Position numbers and translations under genes: made by a program
Shown: one piece after another, positions 6,347-13,078 of the stretch
How the letters are laid out: each line of letters begins with the position of its first letter
Numbering within the stretch: the stretch's first letter is position 1
Notes under the pieces: model-generated
What the model saw: only the letters and a program-made list of their open reading frames with translations
What the model was told of the DNA's origin: nothing
The model's database searches: none
Origin: Bacteroidales bacterium
Lineage (GTDB): Bacteria > Bacteroidota > Bacteroidia > Bacteroidales > WCHB1-69
NCBI GenBank assembly: GCA_017962275.1
Contig: JAGCVQ010000036.1
Location: forward strand, 1 to 33,188
DNA: 33,188 bases
Direction of reading: 5' to 3'

Positions 6347-7768
6347 TTATTTTCCTTCGCGTTTGAGGATAATCAGCACCGTGTAGATGAGGATTTTGAT
6401 GTCCATGAGGATGGACATGTTCTCGATGTAGAGGATGTCCCAGCGGAGGCGCTCGATCATCTCATCAACGTTCTCGGCATAGCCGAAACGGACCTGCCCC
6501 CACGAGGTGATGCCGGGCTTGATGCCGAGCAACAGCTGGTAGTACGGGGCGCGCTCCACAATCTGGTCGATGTAGAACTGCCGTTCCGGACGCGGGCCCA
6601 CCAGCGACATGTCGCCGCGCAGCACGTTGAAGAACTGCGGAGTCTCGTCCAAGCGGTACTGCCGCATGAATTTCCCGAACGGCGTGATACGGCTGTCGTT
6701 CTTGGAGGAAAGCATCGGCACATCGCTTTCGGCATTCTCGCACATAGAACGGAACTTAATGATATTGAACGGCTTACCGAGGTAACCGACACGTTCCTGC
6801 ATGTAGAAAATCGGACCTTTCGAGGAACGTTTCACCCCGATGGCGAGGAAGACATAGACCGGCAGGAGCAGCACCATCGCCAATAACGAAAGCACAATGT
6901 CGCAGCCCCGCTTCACAAAACGCTGCCACGTGGGCAAATATTCGGGCGTGACGGAAATCAACGGTTCATCGAGGACGGAAGAGGTCTTCACCGAACCCAT
7001 CAGCACGTCGTGCTCCTGCGGCACCATGCTGATCGTCAGGTTGTGGTTGCGGCGCACGAGCGCGAGCACCTGCTGCACGTACTTCCGCTGCCCGTTATGC
7101 AACGCCACGACAATCTCCTCAATACGATGGTTATCCACCACCTGCGCAATATCCGTGATATCCCCGACACAGGGCAACTTCCCCTGCATCATGTCGGGAT
7201 GGGTGTCGTCCACGCGGATGTAGCCGACGAAGAAGTGGCCGGAGCTCAGATGCTGTTTCAGCACCGTCTCGTATGCCTTCACCGCCATCTCGTCATGGCC
7301 CACAATAATCGTGTTGAAGCCAAGCTGTCCGCTATGGATGCGACGGTTGATGTGCGTGGTGATGGAAACTCGCGGGATGTAGGTCAGCAAAAACTGGCAG
7401 AAGAAGAGGAAGACCAAGTATTTGACGTAGTCGTTCGGGGAGGTGACAATGTCATCGAGGATGAAAATGAAGAAGAACACCAAACAGCCCAAAAGGGTCA
7501 CGCCGATGGTGCTCACCAACTCATCAAGACGCGATTTGCGGTAAATCTTGTTGTAATAGCCGAAGAAAGCATGGAAGAAGAGCCAATAGAGCGGGTACAA
7601 CAGCAGTCCGAGCAGAAACTTGGAATCCATCCGCATGGAAATGAGAATGGCGTGCAGGTCGGCCGATTCCCCCACATGCTTGCGGTAAATATAGAGCCCC
7701 ACCCACGTGAGGAGGGCGGCTAAGAAATCGAAAAAAAGGTAAACACAGGTCAGTTTGGTCTTGTTCAT
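6347..7768 (-). CDS. Polyprenyl-phosphate hexose-1-phosphate transferase (WcaJ/undecaprenyl-phosphate glucose phosphotransferase family)
   Basis: A 473-residue inner-membrane enzyme that starts a surface glycan by moving a sugar-1-phosphate from a nucleotide sugar to undecaprenyl phosphate. The N-terminal half has about four membrane segments (residues 5-28, 50-70, 86-106, 115-132) followed by a Rossmann-like CoA-binding_3 domain (about 150-235). The bacterial sugar transferase domain begins at RFVKRGCDIVLS (283-), with membrane helix 289-313, KFRSM, catalytic DE in LDETPQ (374-375) and GPRPE (391-395). All key motifs are present. It starts 6 bases after the upstream lipoprotein gene, so both are one operon. 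No glycosyltransferase cluster surrounds it, so the glycan made is unknown. Confidence 0.93.
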   Translation of the reverse strand: MNKTKLTCVYLFFDFLAALLTWVGLYIYRKHVGESADLHAILISMRMDSKFLLGLLLYPLYWLFFHAFFGYYNKIYRKSRLDELVSTIGVTLLGCLVFFFIFILDDIVTSPNDYVKYLVFLFFCQFLLTYIPRVSITTHINRRIHSGQLGFNTIIVGHDEMAVKAYETVLKQHLSSGHFFVGYIRVDDTHPDMMQGKLPCVGDITDIAQVVDNHRIEEIVVALHNGQRKYVQQVLALVRRNHNLTISMVPQEHDVLMGSVKTSSVLDEPLISVTPEYLPTWQRFVKRGCDIVLSLLAMVLLLPVYVFLAIGVKRSSKGPIFYMQERVGYLGKPFNIIKFRSMCENAESDVPMLSSKNDSRITPFGKFMRQYRLDETPQFFNVLRGDMSLVGPRPERQFYIDQIVERAPYYQLLLGIKPGITSWGQVRFGYAENVDEMIERLRWDILYIENMSILMDIKILIYTVLIILKREGK

Positions 7769-7774
7769 GGAAGG

Positions 7775-8710
7775 CTATGCAGTACGGATGTAAATAACTT
7801 TGATATCGTCAATCTCCACGCGAGACACCTTGCCCTTTTCGCCGGCAGCCGAAAGAATCAGGTTCACCTCGGTCGCGCTTCCCGACCCGCTGTGGTAGGT
7901 GTTGATGGTGTTGGCCAAGTCGAAATGGATGGTCTTCCACACGTTGGGCGAAGCCTTGAAACCTCCGATGGAATAGGCCATGTGCGGGTTGTAGGCCGAA
8001 GACATCTTCATGGAGATATCCACGTTGACATCGGTCTTGTAGGTGATTTCCAGCATCACGCGGTAGCTGCCCACAGGTGCGACGAACTTCGAGGAAGAGA
8101 CATCGAAAGACTGGTAAGTGGAGTCGCTGAGCACAATCTCGCCCACATTCCGGCCCTCGTAGGAGACCGGGACAAAGGTCAGCGCATCATGGGCGGTATC
8201 GGTGGAGGTGAACGACGAGCTGTTGGAGAAAGTCTCGAAGAAGGGGAAGCGGGCGTACTCGCTATAGACGTAGGTCGGCGGGGTCTGTCCCACCTCGTAG
8301 GTGGTGCCCTTCTGGAGAATCACCTTCTGGCGGCAGATATTCAGGAACGGATAGCCCCAGATGGTGTTGGACATACCGGAAATCGGGATGGCGGGGATGA
8401 GGATCAGCGTGCTCGTGTCGTTGCTGTTGACATCCAGCACCGGCACCTTGCAGGGAAGTTCCCAACAGCCCAAGTTCTTGTTATCTACATAGACATTGAC
8501 GTGGGTGAATCTATGCCGCTTGAGCGCCTCCAACTGTTCCTGGTCGAAATTCTGGTCGTGCGTGGCATTGAAGTCGCTGACATCAATGCAGTTCTCCAAA
8601 TCCTGCAGCGTGATATGGAGATAGACCGGGGTGAGATCCGGTTCCTTGCAGGAATGGAAACTCATAGAAATTAACAAAGCACTAATTATCAAGTAGATAT
8701 ATCTCTTCAT
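7775..8710 (-). CDS. Hypothetical secreted lipoprotein
   Basis: 311 residues with a lipoprotein signal: basic start MKRYIYL, a hydrophobic stretch and a lipobox-like SFHSC with Cys21 as the lipidated residue. The mature protein is rich in beta strands and contains ILIPAIPISGMSNTIWGYPFL in mid-protein and a C-terminal half (about 170-311) resembling a jelly-roll or carbohydrate-binding module, ending VSRVEIDDIKVIYI. This layout recalls Bacteroidota cell-surface lipoproteins, but I do not recognise a named family. It precedes the sugar transferase by 6 bases and is divergent from the EamA gene. A link to surface glycan assembly or export is only inferred from that operon. Confidence 0.8.
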   Translation of the reverse strand: MKRYIYLIISALLISMSFHSCKEPDLTPVYLHITLQDLENCIDVSDFNATHDQNFDQEQLEALKRHRFTHVNVYVDNKNLGCWELPCKVPVLDVNSNDTSTLILIPAIPISGMSNTIWGYPFLNICRQKVILQKGTTYEVGQTPPTYVYSEYARFPFFETFSNSSSFTSTDTAHDALTFVPVSYEGRNVGEIVLSDSTYQSFDVSSSKFVAPVGSYRVMLEITYKTDVNVDISMKMSSAYNPHMAYSIGGFKASPNVWKTIHFDLANTINTYHSGSGSATEVNLILSAAGEKGKVSRVEIDDIKVIYIRTA

Positions 8711-8789
8711 ACAATAAATTTAACGCCCCCATAACGATAATCTGTAAAATATATTGCACATTTGAAAAATTTTTCGGATTTTTGCCGCC

Positions 8790-9692
8790 GTGAAAAATAG
8801 CGCTAAGGAAAAAGGATTCGGATACATCGCGATTCTGTTTGCGATGCTCTTCTGGGGGTTGAGTTTCGTATGGATTAAACACCTGCTAAACAACAACTTC
8901 CCGGTGTTTACCATTGTGTTCATACGGTTGGCTTTGGCCTCGGCCGTGTTCGTCACGGTGCTCAAATTGAGGAAGAAACTGCAGCCCGTGGCGCGCGCCG
9001 ATTACAAGGATTTTCTCCTTCTGGCCTTCTTCGAGCCGTTCCTCTACTTCATCGGGGAGGATTTCGGACTGAAATACGTGGACGCGAGCTATGCGGCCGT
9101 GATCATCGCCCTCATCCCGATCGTGATCTCCATCACCATGTACTTTGCCGAGCACACCCCAATCCGATGGGAATTCGTGGTCGGAACGCTCGTCTCCGTG
9201 GCCGGCGTGCTGATGCTGACCATGAGTCCCAACGGACAGATCACCTTCAGCTTGAAGGGCACCCTTTTGCTCGGGCTCGCGGTGCTGGCCGCCGCCGGAT
9301 ACAGCGTGCAGCTCACCCGACTGCTGCGGAAATACAGCCCCGCCACCGTCACCACCTGGCAGAACTTCATCGCCATCCCCTTCTACCTCCCCTTCATCCT
9401 GATTTTTGACGTCAAACAATGGCCTGCCATGACGTGGGACTCCACCACCGTCGTGAGCCTGTTCTGCCTGGCCCTGCTTTGCTCCGCCGGCGCCTACATG
9501 CTCTACTCCTACTCGGTCAAACAGCTGACCGTCAACAAGACCAGCATCTTCACCAACCTCATCCCCATCGTCACCCTCATCGCCGCCGCCGCCATCGGAC
9601 AGGAAACCTTCACGCAAACGAAATTCTGGGGCATCGTGGTGATCGTCGCCGGCGTAACGTTCAGCCAATTAAGAATGAAGAATGAAGAATGA
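8790..9692 (+). CDS. EamA-type DMT superfamily transporter
   Basis: A 300-residue inner-membrane protein with about ten hydrophobic segments in two EamA halves, each opening with the typical FAMLFWGLSFVWIK-like and LLGLAVLAAAGYSV-like helices. Members export amino acids, nucleosides or other metabolites; the substrate here is unknown. The start is GTG 8790; no better ATG precedes the first helix. It is transcribed alone, divergent from the lipoprotein gene with an 80-base spacer. The last residues, RMKNEE, are encoded by the AAGAATG heptad array, so the repeat has become the C-terminus of the protein. Confidence 0.92.
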   Translation: MKNSAKEKGFGYIAILFAMLFWGLSFVWIKHLLNNNFPVFTIVFIRLALASAVFVTVLKLRKKLQPVARADYKDFLLLAFFEPFLYFIGEDFGLKYVDASYAAVIIALIPIVISITMYFAEHTPIRWEFVVGTLVSVAGVLMLTMSPNGQITFSLKGTLLLGLAVLAAAGYSVQLTRLLRKYSPATVTTWQNFIAIPFYLPFILIFDVKQWPAMTWDSTTVVSLFCLALLCSAGAYMLYSYSVKQLTVNKTSIFTNLIPIVTLIAAAAIGQETFTQTKFWGIVVIVAGVTFSQLRMKNEE

Positions 9693-9705
9693 AGAATGTA
9701 GAATG
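9671..9705. repeat. Heptad array AAGAATG x5 spanning the EamA stop codon
   Basis: Five 7-base units (four AAGAATG and one TAGAATG). The stop TGA at 9690-9692 lies within the array, so units 1-3 are coding. The array leads into dispersed element copy C. Confidence 0.92.
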
Positions 9706-9718
9706 TATTTAAAAAATA

Positions 9719-9818
9719 CTTCCTTAAGCAGTCCCGGAGGGACAAGACGCACGGAGTGCTAATAACCCCACATAAGCGACGAAGGAGCGCAATGTGGGGC
9801 GAACAACGAAAAGAAAAC
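9719..9818 (+). repeat. Three-hairpin dispersed element, copy C
   Basis: CTTCCTTAAGCAG box, H1 GTCCC-GGA-GGGAC (9731-9743), H2 GCAC-GGA-GTGC (9749-9759), H3 with CCCCACAT (9766-9773) and ATGTGGGG (9792-9799) and an inner GCG/CGC pair. It follows the EamA gene in the sense orientation. From H2 onward the element is amplified as a 72-bp tandem array. Confidence 0.9.
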
Positions 9819-9962
9819 ACGCACGGAGTGCTAATAACCCCACATAAGCGACGAAGGAGCGCAATGTGGGGCGAACAACGAAAAGAAAACACGCACGGAG
9901 TGCTAATAACCCCACATAAGCGACGAAGGAGTGCAATGTGGGGCGAACAACGAAAAGACAAC
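9747..9962 (+). repeat. 72-bp tandem repeat x3 (H2+H3 of the dispersed element)
   Basis: Three head-to-tail units of exactly 72 bases begin at 9747, 9819 and 9891. Units 1 and 2 are identical; unit 3 has a GCGC to GTGC change near 9932 and AAAAC to ACAAC at its end. Each carries hairpins H2 and H3 and the tail CGAACAACGAAAAG. The array ends 4 bases before the TonB receptor start. Because 72 is divisible by three, frames stay open through it and give spurious repeated peptides on both strands. Confidence 0.95.
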
Positions 9963-9966
9963 GAAT

Positions 9967-12372
9967 ATGTATAAAAAACTCCATATCCTACTATGCACGA
10001 TACTCCTAACCGTTACTGCAATCACGGTTTCGGCGCAGGCCCAGCGGGTAACCCTGTCGGGCACGGTGACCGATGCCGCGAACGGGGAGACCATGATGGG
10101 GGTTTATGTCATCCTCAGCGACCTCTCCAACCCCTCGAACGTGCAGGGAGGCATCTCCAACCAGGCCGGCTACTACTCCATCTCCGTACTGCCCGGCAAA
10201 TACAAACTCGCCGTCAACTACTTAGGTTACAAGTCAATAGAGGACACCATACAGCTCTCGCGTAACCTGACGCGGCGGTTCGAGTTGGAACCGACGGCCA
10301 TTGAAGGCCAGGAGGTCGTGATCCAAGGCGAGCGCGGCGACGTCAACGTGTCGAGCGCCGATGTGGGCCGGATGGAGCTGAGCATCCAGACCATCAAGGC
10401 GTTGCCGGCGCTCATGGGCGAGGCCGACGTCATCAAGTCGATACAACTCCTGCCGGGCGTGCAGTCGGGCGGCGAAGGCAACTCCGGCTTCTACGTGCGC
10501 GGCAGCGGCACCGACCAGAACCTCATCCTCCTCGACGAGGCCACGATCTACAACCCCGACCATCTCTTCGGCTTCTTCTCCATCTTCAACGCCGACGCCG
10601 TGAAGAGCGTCGAGCTTATCAAATCGGGCATGCCGGCCTACTATGGCGGCCGCGCAGCCTCCATCCTCAACGTCTATCAGAAAGAGGGCAACCTCAAGAA
10701 ATTCCAGGTAGATGGCGGCCTCGGGCTCGTCTTCTCGCACCTCACCGTGCAAGGACCCTTCAAGAAGGAGAAGGCCTCGTTCCTCATCTCCGCACGCCGC
10801 ACCTACGCCGACCTCATCATGCAGCCGTTCCTGAAGAAGGACAGCCCCATGAAGGGCACCGACTTCTATTTCTACGACATCAACGCCAAGTTCAACATCG
10901 TCGTCAACCAGCGGCACCGCCTCTACTTCGGGGCTTATTACGGCCGCGACGTCTATGGTTTCAAGTCGCAGAGCCAGATGACGAAGATGAATTTCAACTG
11001 GTGCAACGCGGCGGCCTCGGCGCGATGGAACTACATCATCGCCAACCGCCTGTTCCTCAACACCTCCGCCACCTTCAGCTATTACGACTTCGGCACCGAG
11101 ATGCGCATCGACCCCTATTTCTTCCAACTCTTCTCGGGCGTGCGCGACTACAGTCTGAAGAGCGAGCTCACCTGGATTCCCACCCCGAAGCACAACATCC
11201 GCTTCGGTGTCCAAGACGTCGTACACGACTGTCTGCCAGGACAATACACCGTGGAAGCGGGCACCGGCAACAGCTTCGAGCTCCCGCCGGTACAGCATTA
11301 CATCGGCAACGAACTGGCTATCTACGCCCACGACGAAGGGGACATCACCCCGCACTGGAAACTCAATTTCGGGGTGCGCTACACCAACTTCCATCACATC
11401 GGTCCGTTCACGCGCTACGTACTCGATGAACTGGGACATGCGACCGATTCCATCCTCTACAAGCCGGGCCAGAGCATCTGCCAGTACAACCGTGCCGAGC
11501 CCCGTTTGGCGGTGCGCTGGATGATTGATTCCACCACCTCCATAAAAGCTTCTGCCACACTGAATTATCAGTTCATGCACCAGATTTCCATCGCCACGAT
11601 TTCGTTGCCCACCGATGTCTGGATGCCCTCCACCGACCTGCTGAAACCGCAAACGGTGCTGCAGTTCTCGCTCGGGGTGTTCAAGAACTTCCACCAGAAC
11701 ATGTTCGAGACCTACATCGACCTTTACTACAAGCAGATGTACAACTTGGCCGAATACCGTGACGGTTTGGACTTCAGCGCGTTCTCCATCAACCCCGACC
11801 AGCTGTACGTCTTCGGCAAGGGCTGGGCCGCGGGGGCGGAGTTCTTCGTCAAGAAGTCGCTGGGCCGTTTCACCGGCTTCATCGGCTACACCTTGGGATT
11901 CACGCGGCGGCAGTTTGACGACCTCAACGGCGGGAAACCCTACTGGGCGAAGTACGACCGCCGCCACGACATCTCCATCAGCCTCACCTATGAGATCCTG
12001 CGCAACAAGCTGCGGGTGTCGGCGTTGTGGGTATTCCAGTCAGGCAACCGGATGACGGTGCCGCTGGGTTTCTACCTCTACCAGGGTTCGGTGGTGACCG
12101 AATGGAGCGAGCGCAACGAATACCGCATCAACCCCTACCACCGTCTCGACCTCGCCATCGACTGGACCATCAAGAAGACCTCCAAATTCGAGACCGGGCT
12201 GAACTTCTCGGTCTATAACGTCTATAACCGCCAGAACCCATTCTTGGTCTTCTTCGAGACCGACATGAACACCGAGGGCGGCGATCTGACGAGCATGAGC
12301 ATGCAGAACCACGCCTACCAGATGAGCCTGTTCCCGATCATCCCGTCAATCATGTGGACGTTCAAGTTTTAG
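9967..12372 (+). CDS. TonB-dependent receptor with N-terminal carboxypeptidase-regulatory-like domain
   Basis: An 801-residue outer-membrane protein for energised uptake of a bulky ligand. I chose ATG 9967 (MYKKLHILLCTILLTV), which gives a clean signal peptide ending VSAQAQ; the earlier ATG at 9931 lies inside the 72-bp repeat. Residues about 25-115 are the regulatory-like beta-sandwich (VTLSGTVTDAANGETMMGVYV, ending RFELEP). Residues about 130-235 are the plug, with QLLPGVQSGGEGNSGFYVRG and GGRAASILNV. The rest is a beta-barrel ending in IPSIMWTFKF with a terminal Phe. No SusD partner follows, so it is not a classical PUL pair. The ligand cannot be read from sequence. Its leader is made of the repeat array, and I found no -7 box there. 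Confidence 0.94.
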   Translation: MYKKLHILLCTILLTVTAITVSAQAQRVTLSGTVTDAANGETMMGVYVILSDLSNPSNVQGGISNQAGYYSISVLPGKYKLAVNYLGYKSIEDTIQLSRNLTRRFELEPTAIEGQEVVIQGERGDVNVSSADVGRMELSIQTIKALPALMGEADVIKSIQLLPGVQSGGEGNSGFYVRGSGTDQNLILLDEATIYNPDHLFGFFSIFNADAVKSVELIKSGMPAYYGGRAASILNVYQKEGNLKKFQVDGGLGLVFSHLTVQGPFKKEKASFLISARRTYADLIMQPFLKKDSPMKGTDFYFYDINAKFNIVVNQRHRLYFGAYYGRDVYGFKSQSQMTKMNFNWCNAAASARWNYIIANRLFLNTSATFSYYDFGTEMRIDPYFFQLFSGVRDYSLKSELTWIPTPKHNIRFGVQDVVHDCLPGQYTVEAGTGNSFELPPVQHYIGNELAIYAHDEGDITPHWKLNFGVRYTNFHHIGPFTRYVLDELGHATDSILYKPGQSICQYNRAEPRLAVRWMIDSTTSIKASATLNYQFMHQISIATISLPTDVWMPSTDLLKPQTVLQFSLGVFKNFHQNMFETYIDLYYKQMYNLAEYRDGLDFSAFSINPDQLYVFGKGWAAGAEFFVKKSLGRFTGFIGYTLGFTRRQFDDLNGGKPYWAKYDRRHDISISLTYEILRNKLRVSALWVFQSGNRMTVPLGFYLYQGSVVTEWSERNEYRINPYHRLDLAIDWTIKKTSKFETGLNFSVYNVYNRQNPFLVFFETDMNTEGGDLTSMSMQNHAYQMSLFPIIPSIMWTFKF

Positions 12373-12428
12373 GATGTAGGGCTGTCGCATTGCGGATGTA
12401 GGGCTGTCGCATTGCGGCAGCCCTACAT
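12373..12428. repeat. Tandem 22-mer and 11-bp-stem hairpin at the TonB receptor 3' end
   Basis: Two perfect copies of a 22-base unit starting GGATGTAGGGC (12373-12394, 12395-12416) begin within the stop-codon region (TAG 12370-12372). The second copy forms a hairpin: ATGTAGGGCTG (12396-12406), 11-base loop, CAGCCCTACAT (12418-12428). It could act as a transcript 3' end. Its GTAGGG...CCCTAC ends resemble the GTAGAGACG palindromes. Confidence 0.85.
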
Positions 12429-12530
12429 TCGTCATTGCGTCGTCATTGCGTCGCTCTACTGTCGGAGCAGGGTCGGAGCAGGGTCGCTCAAAAGCGAGCT
12501 TAGGGCGAAGCACGAGCGGGTCAACACCTT

Positions 12531-12814
12531 CGGAGGTTCCGCTCAACGCCTTGCGTCTCGGGTGTTACGGGAAAGGTGGGGGTTCCGCCAGCTCCTGTCG
12601 TCGCTTGCGGAATGACGACGGCACCGCGCTATGGTGGTACAGGGGAAAAAGAAGGGCGGCGAAGAAAAGGTGTCTGGCAACGGAACGCCCTCACCCGCCG
12701 CCCTTCTTTTCCCCTTTTTGCTCCCGCGGCGGCCCGTCATTCCGCCGCCGACGTCAGGAGGCGGCGGAACCCCCACCTCGCCAGTGCGTGCCGTCAGGCG
12801 AGGCGGAACCTCCG
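12531..12814. repeat. Very large imperfect inverted repeat (about 284 bp)
   Basis: Left arm 12575-12660 pairs with right arm 12697-12777 over about 80 bases. Outer blocks GGTGGGGGTTCCGCC (12575-12589) and GGCGGAACCCCCACC are perfect complements; GCGGAATGACG pairs with CGTCATTCCGC; the inner GGGGAAAAAGAAGGGCGGC (12642-12660) pairs with 12697-12714 apart from one extra A. A 36-base loop remains. Beyond the main arms, CGGAGGTTCCGC (12531-12542) pairs with GCGGAACCTCCG (12803-12814). It is GC-rich and has no credible gene. The rest of the 12373-13078 spacer holds small duplications (GTCATTGCGTC x2, GTCGGAGCAGG x2 around 12430-12480) and the leader of the next gene. Confidence 0.85.
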
Positions 12815-12880
12815 CCAATTATCAACATTTTCCACGCCCGTTGTTCGTATCTTTTTAGGCGAATTTTCGGAAAAATTGTG

Positions 12881-12888
12881 TATATTTG
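12881..12888 (+). promoter_or_regulatory. Bacteroidota -7 promoter box for the surface-protein genes
   Basis: TATATTTG matches TAnnTTTG and lies in an A/T-rich patch after the GC-rich inverted repeat. A transcript from here would have a leader of about 185 bases before the start at 13079, unusually long for this window. No clear -33 element is seen. Confidence 0.6.
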
Positions 12889-13078
12889 TGGTTGAAAAAA
12901 AAGCCGATGTGACTCTGATGCGAGGACTACTAAATCATGTTGAAAACCAGATAATTAACATTCATAATTACCTGGCAAGGCATTGTCGCCCCGCGTTATT
13001 TCCACCTGTTTTTTCCCTTTTGCCTGTTTGTCATGCAAGCGGGCAGTTGTTTTTATTTGAAACCAAGACTTTCCGTAT

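Noticed and set aside
8777..8784. GATTTTTG as a promoter for the EamA gene
   Set aside because: It deviates from TAnnTTTG at the first base and lies only 5 bases before the GTG, too close for a normal leader.
9931..9966. Upstream start for the TonB receptor
   Set aside because: It lies inside repeat unit 3 and would put 12 polar residues before a normal signal peptide.
9509..9984. ORFs through the 72-bp array on both strands
   Set aside because: The period is divisible by three, so any stop-free frame stays open; the peptides are direct repeat translations.
10234..11967. 577-codon minus-strand ORF opposite the TonB receptor
   Set aside because: It is antisense to a receptor with clear plug and barrel motifs; its translation has no domain and arises from GC-rich codon structure.
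12373..13078. Small protein genes in the GC-rich spacer
   Set aside because: Several overlapping frames are open only because the sequence is GC-rich and palindromic; translations are Arg/Pro-rich with no domain or start context.
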